From contig CAJLWO010000034.1 of the NCBI GenBank assembly GCA_905210435.1, forward strand, positions 1-29,147: 29,147 bases of DNA, given 5' to 3'. This DNA is from an uncultured Bacteroidales bacterium (lineage in GTDB: Bacteria; Bacteroidota; Bacteroidia; Bacteroidales; Muribaculaceae). The notes under the pieces were generated by a model, which made no database searches, was not told where the DNA came from, and saw only the letters and a list, made by a program, of their open reading frames with translations. This document shows, one piece after another, positions 1 through 7,958 of the stretch (position 1 is the first letter of the stretch; each line of letters opens with the position of its first letter). A program made the translations under genes and the position numbers.

Positions 1-68
1 TTACACACTGAAAGTTACCACGGGGGCGAGACGCCCCCGCCCCTATCAACTCAGCTTAAGTATACAGC
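1..68. repeat. REP-like palindrome with conserved flank (cut by window edge)
   Basis: A perfect hairpin (stem CGGGGGCG at 21-28, loop AGA, stem CGCCCCCG at 32-39) is preceded by GAAAGTTACCA and followed by CCCCTATCAACTCAGC. The same 61-bp core (8-68) recurs at 27473-27533, and the whole 1-68 block recurs inverted at 11629-11696 with few mismatches. At 27427-27513 this half is paired with an inverted partner, so here the partner probably lies left of the window or is missing. No coding potential is seen. Confidence 0.8.
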
Positions 69-126
69 ATCGGGTAGCGACGAGGGTATTGCAGAACTAA
101 TATTACGGCAAAGTTTTGCACCATAC

Positions 127-226
127 GATGCCGCAGGCATCATCTGTATGATTAACCCGGTCATGGCGCGAAAGCGCCTTGGCCGGGTCAATGTGCTGAC
201 AGGAGACGTTGCCGCAGGCATCGTCA
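127..226. repeat. Cluster of three short hairpins with a repeated TGCCGCAGGCATC motif
   Basis: Two copies of a GCC-gca-GGC mini-hairpin carrying TGCCGCAGGCATC (129-141 and 210-222) flank a stronger hairpin at 155-188. In the middle one ACCCGG pairs with CCGGGT and GGCGC pairs with GCGCC across a GAAA loop. The rest of 69-260 shows nothing recognisable. The cluster lies past the terminator of the neighbouring minus-strand gene, so it is intergenic and perhaps another decayed repeat family. Confidence 0.5.
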
Positions 227-260
227 ATCTACATCAGCTATCCTTACATAGTAACCATAT

Positions 261-299
261 ATACAATAAAAGAATGGCGTGTTTTTCAACACGCCATTC
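261..299 (-). terminator. Rho-independent terminator of the large lipoprotein gene
   Basis: A perfect 12-bp stem (272-283 with 288-299) closes a 4-nt loop that reads GAAA on the minus strand. It is followed on that strand by TTTTATTGTAT. It lies about 100 bp past the stop codon at 398. Confidence 0.85.
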
Positions 300-397
300 C
301 CCGTTTTAAACAAATACTACCGGTAACAATTGTTCTCTATTTGAACTCTTGCACTACTTTGTCCAAACTATTTAGATAACCTATATGTATGTGCTTG

Positions 398-3300
398 TCA
401 GAACTTTTTGTTCAAGGGAACTGCAACCTTGCCGGTGATTGTACCCCACTTGTGCTCGATGGTCACGGGAACCATGAGGAAGCGGTTGTCCTGGAGAGCG
501 GCACCACGGTTGACGAAGGTGAGGTCACCTGTTGTGGTATCAACGTTGGCCGACATGTTCAGGCTTTCGAGGCTTACAGCATTGCTGCCGTTTGCATCAG
601 TTGCAAGCATTACGTTGCTGCCGAACTCGGGATCTTCAACTACGTAGTAGTCCCAAAGTTTCTGAGTCAGTTTGCCGTCATTGGTATGGGCAACTTCGTG
701 TCCGTAAGCATCGGTGAGTGTCAGATTGTCGCTCAGGTTGATGGTTTGCGGGGTTGAGTCGTCGGTGATACCCTTGGCGAGCGTAGTGTTGAGATACAGC
801 GGGTAAACCACGCGGAGGTAAGAAGTACCGAATACTACGTTGTTGACAGCGAGACCGTTGATATATGCGCTCCAGTCGAGAACTACATCCTTGCCGGCTA
901 CTACCTTGCCGCCTTCCACTTTCGCACCGGCTGCTACGAGAGCCTTACCGCTGGCGTTGTTGGCGATGTTATAAGTGATGTCATTAAGGTTGGCCTGGTT
1001 GGCTGAAGTAATCGTATGGTGGCCGTAACCTGACTGGAAGGCGAGTGCCTCACCCTGGTAGCTGCTCTTGTTGCGGTAATCTACATCGTAGGTTGCGCAC
1101 GACAGGAGATTCTTGGCGTAGGGTTTGATGCGGCCCTGGAGTATGTTGGTAGAGTATTCGGCTGTTGCACCTGCGATATCCTCGAACGGAGTCGGGTAAA
1201 CAAGCATTACCTCATTCTGCCACTTGATCGGGTCGGTAGAGCCGAGTTGCGGCTTGAGCGATTCAGGAGCGTTTACTACACCCTTGAGGTTGATGATGAT
1301 AGTCGGGTTGATACCGGTTGCGTCAACAAACTTCACGGTTACAGTGAATGTCTTGGACTTGCCGAGGTCGATATGGCCGATGTGCTCGTTAGTGCCGGTC
1401 CAGTTGATTACAGTGTTTGCAGCGACGCCACCGTCGTTCAGGATATAGACGTTTACATCTTCGCCTGTAGTGTAATCGCAGTCAACGATCTGAACATTCT
1501 CTTTCTTGTAGATCTTCATGAAGTCATCCTGCGACATACCTGCGCCGCCGTTGAGGTTCTTCATTACGAGGTCAACCATCTGAGTCCAGCTCATATTCCA
1601 GTTGAAGCCGTCGCAATCGAGATCTGCTTCGAATTCGGGTACGTCAACAACCACGGGTTCTACTTTCTTCTTCACGAAAGCAACTTTGAAGTATACCTGC
1701 TCTACAATGTTCTTGTTGGTGACATCAACAAGAGTAGCCGCGATGATAGGCTGCTTGTCGATAATGGCCTGATTGCCGGTTTCACCTGTGGGAAGCACGG
1801 GAGTAAGGATATTGCCTTCAACCTTTGCATAACGCTGCTGGTCAGTCATATCATGGTTTCCTGCGGTATAAGCTGCGCCTGCTTTATGGAAGTAGACGTC
1901 GAAGCCATACTTACGCAGTTGCTCATAACTCATGGCATTGTGCTTGTTGGCGCTGAATGCACAGGGCTGTACCAGTGTCTCGAGGTCGAGAGTCTTGTCA
2001 TACTGCAGTTCGTATGCGATATGAGTGTTCATTGCTGTCGCATAGATTGCAGTAGAGTCGTTGAAGTTAACGGGTATGTCAGATGCAACCAGCTTGCTCT
2101 TGTCAAGTTCCGGAAGGAAGTAAACTTCGTTCAGGCGGGTATATTCTGAGTAAACGTTAGCCTCTTTCTCACCCTGCTCGGTAAAGAGATGTTTCTGTGC
2201 GATAGGCACTTTGAGAGAAACGATGTTTATCTTGTTGCCGCCGAGGTTGAGAGTCTTGGTGTTTGACTTGCCGGCTTTCACTGTAAGCACGCCACTCTCG
2301 ATTGAAGCTGAAGACACATTGATAAGGTCGTTTTCTACTTCAGCTGCACGGGCGGTTGCCACACGCGATACAAAGGCAAGACCACCCTTGTTGATATCGC
2401 CTTCACCTATTGTGGCGGGGTTGAGGCGATACTGTACCTCGGTTTCGTTGTTTGAAACGATGACGGCAGGTTTGGTCGAGGGCACCCAGTCGCCACCCTT
2501 CTTCATAGCGGGCACATATTGAGCCGATACGAATTCGATGGTAGGTATACCGTCGATATAGAGATCGGGCATAAGGGTTACGCTTGTCAGACGCGAGCTG
2601 ATTACACCGGCGATTGTATTGATAGCGTTAGCCACCTCGGTAGTAATTTTGGCGCTGAGGTCGGTAAGTTTAGTGTTAACCGAAGCAAGCTCGGTATTGA
2701 TTGAAGCTATGGCGCTGGTATTGGTGGCTACCGATGCAGTCAGTGTGCTTACTTTACCCTGAAGATCTTTGAGGTCTGAAGTAAGAGTCTCGATATTGCC
2801 CTTTACGGTGCTCAGTTCGGTCGACAGACCGGCTACTGTACCTTCGAGAGTCGACATCTTGCCTTCAATCAAAGTCTTGAACGAATCAAGAGCGGCGAGC
2901 TGCACGTTGACTGCCTCGAGTGCCTTGTTTGAAGCGGCGATCTGGTCGGCCAGGTCTTTCTGCAGCGTTGCTACTTCACTGATTATTTTCTCTACGTCAA
3001 GCGCTTTGAGCTGTGCCTCTACACCCTCGATACGGCCGAGAAGTGCGGCGATGTCCTTTGCGTTTGTCTCGATAGCCGATGAGTTGGCGCTGATAAGTTT
3101 CTGCAAAGCCTCGGCCTGTGCTTTGATTTCAGCGAGAGCGTCAGCCTTTGCCTGAGCTGCGGCCTGTTTGGCGAGCTCAGCCTGAGCTGCTGCTGCCTGT
3201 GCCTCGGCAAGTGCCTGGTCACCCTTCTGGGCGGCATCGGCGGCTGCCTTGATAGCGGCGTCGGCATTTGCTGCCGCGTTGGCAGCTGCGGTTTTGTTTG

Positions 3301-3463
3301 CGTCAATCGCCTCGCTGAGTTTTGCGATTTGCGAAGTTAAATCATTGGTCGTCTGGTCAAGCCTATCAATATCGTCATCGTTGTCCGAGCAACTTGTGAA
3401 TCCGATTGGCATTGATACAGTCAACAATGAAAGAAGCGCAAGATTCAAAAAACGTTTTTTCAT
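398..3463 (-). CDS. Large surface lipoprotein with Ala-rich coiled-coil N-terminus (PL29-lyase-N-terminal-like)
   Basis: The 1021-aa product starts with a lipoprotein signal peptide whose lipobox ends FTSC, putting the lipidated Cys at residue 25. Acidic residues follow (SDNDDD), which in Bacteroidota is typical of lipoproteins exported to the cell surface. Residues about 30-290 are almost pure coiled coil, rich in Ala, Lys, Glu, Gln and Leu with heptad spacing. The remaining 700 residues look like beta-rich extracellular domains with no catalytic motif that I recognise. The N-terminal pattern (SC.DNDDDID.L...L...I) resembles the domain annotated as PL29 family lyase N-terminal in Bacteroidales proteins; I do not infer lyase activity. 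It is monocistronic, with a strong terminator downstream and a divergent XRE gene upstream. A role as a fibrous surface stalk or adhesin is inference only. Confidence 0.85.
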   Translation of the reverse strand: MKKRFLNLALLSLLTVSMPIGFTSCSDNDDDIDRLDQTTNDLTSQIAKLSEAIDANKTAAANAAANADAAIKAAADAAQKGDQALAEAQAAAAQAELAKQAAAQAKADALAEIKAQAEALQKLISANSSAIETNAKDIAALLGRIEGVEAQLKALDVEKIISEVATLQKDLADQIAASNKALEAVNVQLAALDSFKTLIEGKMSTLEGTVAGLSTELSTVKGNIETLTSDLKDLQGKVSTLTASVATNTSAIASINTELASVNTKLTDLSAKITTEVANAINTIAGVISSRLTSVTLMPDLYIDGIPTIEFVSAQYVPAMKKGGDWVPSTKPAVIVSNNETEVQYRLNPATIGEGDINKGGLAFVSRVATARAAEVENDLINVSSASIESGVLTVKAGKSNTKTLNLGGNKINIVSLKVPIAQKHLFTEQGEKEANVYSEYTRLNEVYFLPELDKSKLVASDIPVNFNDSTAIYATAMNTHIAYELQYDKTLDLETLVQPCAFSANKHNAMSYEQLRKYGFDVYFHKAGAAYTAGNHDMTDQQRYAKVEGNILTPVLPTGETGNQAIIDKQPIIAATLVDVTNKNIVEQVYFKVAFVKKKVEPVVVDVPEFEADLDCDGFNWNMSWTQMVDLVMKNLNGGAGMSQDDFMKIYKKENVQIVDCDYTTGEDVNVYILNDGGVAANTVINWTGTNEHIGHIDLGKSKTFTVTVKFVDATGINPTIIINLKGVVNAPESLKPQLGSTDPIKWQNEVMLVYPTPFEDIAGATAEYSTNILQGRIKPYAKNLLSCATYDVDYRNKSSYQGEALAFQSGYGHHTITSANQANLNDITYNIANNASGKALVAAGAKVEGGKVVAGKDVVLDWSAYINGLAVNNVVFGTSYLRVVYPLYLNTTLAKGITDDSTPQTINLSDNLTLTDAYGHEVAHTNDGKLTQKLWDYYVVEDPEFGSNVMLATDANGSNAVSLESLNMSANVDTTTGDLTFVNRGAALQDNRFLMVPVTIEHKWGTITGKVAVPLNKKF

Positions 3464-3600
3464 AATTAACTTTTTTAATTAAAAAAATATTGGATTTTAA
3501 AAATGTTTCCGTTGTTCATTATTTGTATATTATGCATTATTAATGTTATGAGTTGGAATTTAATGTGGTTTTATTTGTAAATTTGCATTAGTATGAACAA

Positions 3601-3629
3601 TTTGATTGCAAATATCAAACATATTTTTG
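3601..3629 (+). promoter_or_regulatory. Possible promoter of the XRE gene in the divergent AT-rich spacer
   Basis: TTTG (3601-3604) and TATTTTTG (3622-3629) match the Bacteroidota -33 and -7 elements, but the spacer is 17 nt, shorter than the usual 19-21. The 207-bp spacer (3464-3670) also holds two ATTTGCAT words (3581-3588, 3642-3649) and an ATCAAA...TTTGAT inverted pair, which could be sites for the XRE protein itself. No clear promoter was seen for the minus-strand lipoprotein gene. Confidence 0.35.
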
Positions 3630-3670
3630 ATAAAACCAAATATTTGCATGATTTTTTTTGAAAAATATTT

Positions 3671-4042
3671 ATGGAAATTAATGACCGAATTAATCAAATT
3701 ATTGAGCATGAACATCTTTCTGTGGCCGCTTTTGCAAGGAAAATTGGCATTGGAGACCAGACGGTAAGGTCTGTTTGTGTTTTACGGCGAAATAAACCCG
3801 GATTTGAATTTTTATCAAATCTCATTCAAACATTTGAGTGGCTCGACCCGAAATGGCTGCTGACGGGTGAAGGATCTATGGAACGGGCTAAGTGTGACTC
3901 GGCAGAACCGCACAACAACGGTTCGCTTATCGAACTGATAGAATATCTGAGGGAAAAAGATCGCCGCATAGAGCAGCTTATCGAAAAAAATACAGAATTG
4001 AAACTAAAATGGGAAATATATTCAGGCAGAACGCAATCCTGA
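3671..4042 (+). CDS. Small XRE/CI-type helix-turn-helix regulator
   Basis: The 123-aa protein has an N-terminal helix-turn-helix domain at about residues 5-65: LSVAAFARKIGIGDQTVRSV is the helix-turn-helix, and PKWLLTGEGSM is the usual end of phage-repressor-like XRE domains in Bacteroidales. The C-terminal part (about 83-120) is a short charged coiled coil (LIEYLREKDRRIEQLIEKN), probably for dimerisation. There is no sensor or peptidase domain. It is AT-rich relative to its neighbours and sits alone, divergent from the coiled-coil lipoprotein. Its targets cannot be read from the sequence; autoregulation or control of the divergent gene is possible but unproven. Confidence 0.8.
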   Translation: MEINDRINQIIEHEHLSVAAFARKIGIGDQTVRSVCVLRRNKPGFEFLSNLIQTFEWLDPKWLLTGEGSMERAKCDSAEPHNNGSLIELIEYLREKDRRIEQLIEKNTELKLKWEIYSGRTQS

Positions 4043-4070
4043 ACGGCTTATACATAATTTGAGTGTAATT

Positions 4071-4100
4071 CAAAACAAAAAAGGCGGCATCACGCCGCCT
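4071..4100 (-). terminator. Rho-independent terminator after the pspC-like gene
   Basis: On the minus strand AGGCGGC-GTGAT-GCCGCCT (4100 to 4082) is followed directly by a run of T residues (TTTTTTGTTTTG read leftward to 4071). It lies about 50 bp past the stop codon of the PspC-domain gene. Confidence 0.85.
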
Positions 4101-4148
4101 GTATGACTCGCCGGCCACACTCGCATTGAGCAGAGCCGGTCAATGGTA

Positions 4149-4340
4149 TCACATACTTGGATCCGGATTATTCGGCACAAAAAGCCAGAACAGTATATAT
4201 GCCAGAACTCCGACGCCGCAAACGCCGAGTACAAACGATACAATTCTTACTATCACAGGGTCGATATGAAAATATTCCCCGAGCCCCCCGCATACCCCGG
4301 CTATAAGCCGGTTGGTATTCGATCGATATAATCTTTTCAT
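4149..4340 (-). CDS. PspC-domain small membrane protein
   Basis: The 63-aa protein is a minimal PspC domain: KRLYRS..NRLIAGVCGGLGEYF, then DPVIVRIV and a hydrophobic segment (about 32-55: SFVLGVCGVGVLAYILFWLFV), ending in PNNP. PspC proteins are membrane proteins first known from the phage-shock envelope stress response. Stand-alone 60-75 aa versions are common in Bacteroidales and their role is not well defined. The ATG at 4340 fits the family N-terminus. It has its own terminator at 4071-4100 and no psp genes nearby. Confidence 0.9.
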   Translation of the reverse strand: MKRLYRSNTNRLIAGVCGGLGEYFHIDPVIVRIVSFVLGVCGVGVLAYILFWLFVPNNPDPSM

Positions 4341-4439
4341 TTTCTATTACGATTTGTTCGTAAATATAACATCGACCAAGGCAATCATGTTCTCCCGCCC
4401 CGCCATATTTATTCCACCCATGACACGCCGCATCATCAT

Positions 4440-4463
4440 GTAGGGCTGCACCCCGGTGCAGCC
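4440..4463 (+). repeat. Single REP-like hairpin with GTAG edge
   Basis: GTAG (4440-4443) is followed by a perfect hairpin: GGCTGCACC, loop CC, GGTGCAGCC. The same stem occurs as an inverted pair at 7792-7870. It lies in the 181-bp gap between the PspC gene and the acyl-CoA synthetase gene, where nothing else is recognisable. Confidence 0.75.
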
Positions 4464-4521
4464 GCCAATTAATGGATATTCACTCCATCCCACATTTCCG
4501 ATAAAACGCGGGCAAATTCGG

Positions 4522-6207
4522 TCATTTATACAGATACCGCTTTATCGACTGCTTCGGAGTCTTTTCAAACGGCTCCTCCCTCAGCTCTATCGACGCGACT
4601 TTCGAATACCCCGGAAGTTCACGGTTGAGCGTCGTGAGATTATAGTCCATCAGCTTGTCGATTTTCTCTTTCGGCAACTGGGCGCGACGCGCGGCCTCCT
4701 CGTCGGGATACACGATAGCCACAAGTCGGCCGTCGCGCTCCACCACTATGCTTTCGGCCACAAACGGCAGGTGGTTCAACTTGCTCTCTATCTCCTCCGG
4801 ATATATGTTCTGGCCGCTCGGGCCGAGTATCATGCTCTTGTCCCTCCCTTTTATGAACAGATACCCGTCGTTGTCGAGTATGCATATATCGCCCGTATTC
4901 ATCCATCCGTCCTTGAATACAGCATCTGTGGCCTCATCGTTTTTATAATACCCCTTCATCACGTTGTCACCCTTCACCCACAGCACCCCGGGCGTCGTCG
5001 CCGGGTCCGGTGAATCCACCTTTGCCTGCATTCTGTCCACCACGAGGCCGCACGACCCCGGTTTCTGCTTGTCCCAGAAGCAATAGCTTATCAGCGGGGC
5101 GCATTCCGTCATGCCGTAGCCTACCGTATACGGAAACTTTATCCTGAGCAGGAAATGTTCAACAGTCGGAGCGAGCGCCGCTCCTCCTACCACCAATTGG
5201 TGCAGATTGCCGCCGAAAGCGTCAATCATCTTTGTCCTGACCTTCCTGTATATTATGTCATTTAGCACCGGAATATGCGTCAGTATCCTCATCAGCGGTT
5301 TATGAAGCGTGGGGAATATCTTGTTGACCACAATCTTCTCTATCACGAGCGGCACGGTCACCACAAGTTTAGGCTTGATTTGAGCGAAAGCGTCAAGCAG
5401 TATCTTCGGCGACGGCACGCGTCCGAGGAATGTGATATGGCATCCTTTTAGCAAAGGGAATATCAACTCAACCAGCAGTCCGAACATGTGCGCCAGCGGA
5501 AGCATCGACACCATCCCGTCACCCGGCTCGAAAAACGGAATATTGTCCGTGGCATACCGCGCATTGCTCCACAGGTTGCCATAGCTTATCATCACCCCCT
5601 TCGACATTCCCGTCGACCCCGAGGTATAGTTGATTACCGCAAGGTCATCTTTCGTATCGTGGAAATAATCACGGTCAAAATTTCCGGCATCGATACCCTC
5701 GGGATAGTCCATGGCAACAAGCCGGTCAAGCTCGTCGTATGCCGTCTTCACCGATGTCGACCGTGACAGCCGCAGCCGTCCCGTCTCGATATCGAAAAAT
5801 CCCTCCACATCCGGCATCTGCGACACATCGAGTCCTTTCCATATCGCTGGGTCCACGAAAAGCATCCGGGCATCGGAATGTGTCACCAGGTGCTGTATGC
5901 TGTCATGCCTGAACTCATTGAGTATCGGCACCGACACGGCCCCGTAGGTCAGGGCCGACAGGAACGCCACCGCCCAGTGCGACGAGTTTTTGGCGCACAA
6001 TGCAATTTTATCGCCGCGTTTAATCCCGGCGTGACGGAACATCACATGCATGCGCGCTATGCGGTCCGTAAGCTCCGCATAACTCATTGTCTCACCGTTG
6101 AGATCCGACAGTGCGTCTACATTCTGATTGCGGCGGAACGACGCCGCCATATCCATCACCAATGATTGTGTCATATATGTGTTCAATATATATTTTGTTA
6201 TTTTCAT
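4522..6207 (-). CDS. AMP-binding acyl-CoA synthetase (long-chain fatty acid-CoA ligase-like)
   Basis: The adenylate-forming enzyme activates a carboxylic acid, probably a fatty acid, to acyl-AMP and then acyl-CoA. Visible motifs are the phosphate-binding loop YTSGSTGMSKGV (about 194-205), GYGMTECAPLIS, the hinge region TGDICILDNDGYLFIKGRDK, and the C-terminal catalytic Lys region EKTPKQSIKRYLYK. Length from this start is 561 aa, normal for the family. The ATG at 6207 shares its A with the TAA stop of the VanZ-like gene (TAATG), implying translational coupling; an in-frame ATG at 6174 is an alternative start. The frame stays open to 6456 but that part reads as the VanZ gene's antisense frame shadow and is rejected. 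It is the last gene of the tlpA-vanZ operon. The chain-length preference cannot be judged from sequence. Confidence 0.9.
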   Translation of the reverse strand: MKITKYILNTYMTQSLVMDMAASFRRNQNVDALSDLNGETMSYAELTDRIARMHVMFRHAGIKRGDKIALCAKNSSHWAVAFLSALTYGAVSVPILNEFRHDSIQHLVTHSDARMLFVDPAIWKGLDVSQMPDVEGFFDIETGRLRLSRSTSVKTAYDELDRLVAMDYPEGIDAGNFDRDYFHDTKDDLAVINYTSGSTGMSKGVMISYGNLWSNARYATDNIPFFEPGDGMVSMLPLAHMFGLLVELIFPLLKGCHITFLGRVPSPKILLDAFAQIKPKLVVTVPLVIEKIVVNKIFPTLHKPLMRILTHIPVLNDIIYRKVRTKMIDAFGGNLHQLVVGGAALAPTVEHFLLRIKFPYTVGYGMTECAPLISYCFWDKQKPGSCGLVVDRMQAKVDSPDPATTPGVLWVKGDNVMKGYYKNDEATDAVFKDGWMNTGDICILDNDGYLFIKGRDKSMILGPSGQNIYPEEIESKLNHLPFVAESIVVERDGRLVAIVYPDEEAARRAQLPKEKIDKLMDYNLTTLNRELPGYSKVASIELREEPFEKTPKQSIKRYLYK

Positions 6208-6641
6208 TAACGCGACGCACCGCGGTTTTGTTTGTGCCACACGCGAAGCGCCCACATTGCCGACAATATCCCGACGGCCACCCCGGCGCAGTCCGCCACG
6301 AAATCCCACACATCGCCCGAACGGCCCGCGTCCATCGACTGCTGCGCTATCTCTACCGCGCCGCCAAACGCCGCCACGGCTAACGCCACACCCCACACCA
6401 TGCGCGACGGCAGCAACCCGTACCGCCCGCGGCCACGCATCGCCATGTCTATACATGCCACGAATGCCAGTCCGCCGAACATCACCGCATGCACCGCCTT
6501 GTCAAGCCCGGGTATGTCTATATTGTTGTCGGGCAACGGACGCGGCACCAGCGTCAGATACAATATCGCCAACACGACCAAAGCGGTAGAAATCCACCGC
6601 TTTGGCCATATTTTCATCAGTCCCGTGATAATCTTCATCAT
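6207..6641 (-). CDS. VanZ-like family membrane protein
   Basis: The 144-aa protein has an N-terminal membrane helix (about 16-32, ISTALVVLAILYLTLVP) followed by the VanZ-family signature region PGLDKAVHAVMFGGLAFVAC, then two or three further hydrophobic segments including GVALAVAAFGGAVEIAQ and DFVADCAGVAVGILSAM. The LDK..H..MF and E..Q......D..D..A pattern is shared with VanZ-like proteins; their biochemical role is mostly unknown despite the vancomycin/teicoplanin-resistance name. Its ATG at 6641 overlaps the TGA of the upstream tlpA-like gene (ATGA), and its TAA overlaps the start of the acyl-CoA synthetase. No glycopeptide resistance genes are nearby, so a resistance role is not indicated. 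Confidence 0.85.
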   Translation of the reverse strand: MMKIITGLMKIWPKRWISTALVVLAILYLTLVPRPLPDNNIDIPGLDKAVHAVMFGGLAFVACIDMAMRGRGRYGLLPSRMVWGVALAVAAFGGAVEIAQQSMDAGRSGDVWDFVADCAGVAVGILSAMWALRVWHKQNRGASR

Positions 6642-7702
6642 TTGTTGTCGCTGTCGCTCTTTGCCGGTGCCGGAGTCGACGGAGCGAACGCTTCGGCAAG
6701 TATCGAGTTGAGTTCCTCGTCCTCGAAATTACGTCCTACTATCGTGCCGTCGGGGGCGAACAGTATGATGCACGGTATGCCGAGTATGCCGTAAAGGTCG
6801 GTCGGCACCGTCTGTGCGTTGATTATCTGCTTCCACGGCAACTCAAGCTGCTCGATTTTGGCAAGCGATTTTTCAGGCTCGTCCCACACGGCCACGCCGA
6901 GCACTTCGAGTCCCTTCGGCGCATATTGCGCGTAAATCTCCTTGAGATGCGGCATCTTGCGCATGCACGGGCCGCACCAGCTTGCCCAGAAATCCACAAG
7001 CGTATATTTGCCTTTGCCCACATAGTCGCTCAGCTTGTGCGTCGTGCCGTCGTATGTCACCTCGAAGTCGGTGAACATCTTGCCGGCAGCCGTGGCGTCC
7101 TGACGCTCGAACGTATTCACTATCTTCTGTATGCGGGTATAACCTTTGAGCGAAGGATACTTTTCGAGAGCGGCATTGAGTTCGTCGCGCTCCATCTCGT
7201 AAGCCTTCTGCAGGAACAGATAGTAACCGATGGGATTGTCCATATTGGCGTTCATCACGCTGTCAGTCATCGACAGGTATTTTTCATACACTGCATTGCG
7301 GCCGGCCTCGTCGTCCTGAGGCAGCGATGCAAAGCTGTCATTGAGTTCCTTTACCTTCACTCCGTAGCTGTTGAGCTGTCCGTTGAGAGGAGTACCGGCA
7401 GCGTCGCCATCTTTTACGGTGATGTCACCTTTTTCAAGTATAAACATTCCCATACGGTCACCCTCCGACACGAGACGCACAAAAACCGGAGTGTCGACAA
7501 TACCTTCAAACAAAGCTTTGCCGTTGACCACTACCGTGGAGTCCATCTTGTCGGACGTATCGAAATTCATAAGGTAGAGCATCGTACCCTCTTCCACAGC
7601 GGGAGTTTCCACCGCGACCTTATAATTGTTGGGTTCGGCCTTTGCAGTGCAGGCCACAAGAGCCAAAGCGGCTGCTGATACCAATAATTTGCTTTTCATC
7701 AT
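6638..7702 (-). CDS. TlpA/DUF4369-type thiol-disulfide oxidoreductase lipoprotein
   Basis: The 354-aa envelope protein begins with a lipoprotein signal (ALALVAC, Cys18). Residues about 27-125 resemble the DUF4369 beta domain common in Bacteroidales TlpA-like proteins (YLMNFDTSDKMDSTVVVNGKALFEG..). The thioredoxin fold covers about 210-340, with WCGPC (Cys243, Cys246) and the cis-Pro loop GIPC (Pro310). An extra Cys directly follows the cis-Pro. It ends in a Pro/Ala/Ser/Asp tail. It probably reduces disulfides in other envelope proteins; the partner is not evident. It is the first gene of a three-gene operon with overlapping stops and starts (VanZ-like, acyl-CoA synthetase). A REPIN lies about 90 bp upstream of its start. 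Confidence 0.92.
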   Translation of the reverse strand: MMKSKLLVSAAALALVACTAKAEPNNYKVAVETPAVEEGTMLYLMNFDTSDKMDSTVVVNGKALFEGIVDTPVFVRLVSEGDRMGMFILEKGDITVKDGDAAGTPLNGQLNSYGVKVKELNDSFASLPQDDEAGRNAVYEKYLSMTDSVMNANMDNPIGYYLFLQKAYEMERDELNAALEKYPSLKGYTRIQKIVNTFERQDATAAGKMFTDFEVTYDGTTHKLSDYVGKGKYTLVDFWASWCGPCMRKMPHLKEIYAQYAPKGLEVLGVAVWDEPEKSLAKIEQLELPWKQIINAQTVPTDLYGILGIPCIILFAPDGTIVGRNFEDEELNSILAEAFAPSTPAPAKSDSDNK

Positions 7703-7791
7703 AAATATTATAATTAATTTTTCATTTATTCACCAAAGTTCCCCGCAAGCACAACCATTCAGCTGACAAACCTATTGATTACAAGCAGCTT

Positions 7792-7870
7792 GTAGGGCCG
7801 CACCCCGGTGCAGCCGCCGATGAAATCACTCTCTTACATCGGTTTCGGCTGCACCGGGGTGCAGCCCTAC
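7792..7870. repeat. REPIN-like inverted pair (GGCTGCACC-type stem)
   Basis: Starts GTAGGG and ends CCCTAC. Each half is a hairpin with a GCACC/GGTGC stem: the left half carries one mismatch (GGCCGCACC with GGTGCAGCC) and the right half is perfect. The halves are inverted to each other around a spacer centred near 7830. It lies between two minus-strand genes (Tricorn-like and tlpA-like). Confidence 0.8.
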
Positions 7871-7914
7871 AATGATAATGAGCACCTTACATCGCCAAAT
7901 AGTTTCCTGCATGC

Positions 7915-7940
7915 ATAGGGGCGGGGGCGTCTCGCCCCCG
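7915..7940. repeat. Single REP-like hairpin (CGGGGGCG-type stem)
   Basis: TAGGGG precedes a perfect CGGGGGCG-TCT-CGCCCCCG hairpin (7922-7940). It lies just past the stop codon of the Tricorn-like gene, where it could also act as a 3' mRNA end structure, but no T-run follows. Confidence 0.75.
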
Positions 7941-7958
7941 TAATCCCCCGAAGGAGTA

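Noticed and set aside
1247..2149. 300-codon open frame antisense to the large lipoprotein
   Set aside because: It overlaps a well-supported lipoprotein gene, has no signal or domain and no promoter of its own.
6208..6456. N-terminal extension of the acyl-CoA synthetase to 644 aa
   Set aside because: The added residues are Arg/Gly-rich, overlap the VanZ-like gene, and the family N-terminus begins after the ATG at 6207.
6207..6641. Glycopeptide-resistance gene vanZ
   Set aside because: The protein belongs to the broad VanZ-like family, but no other van genes are present, so a resistance role is unsupported.
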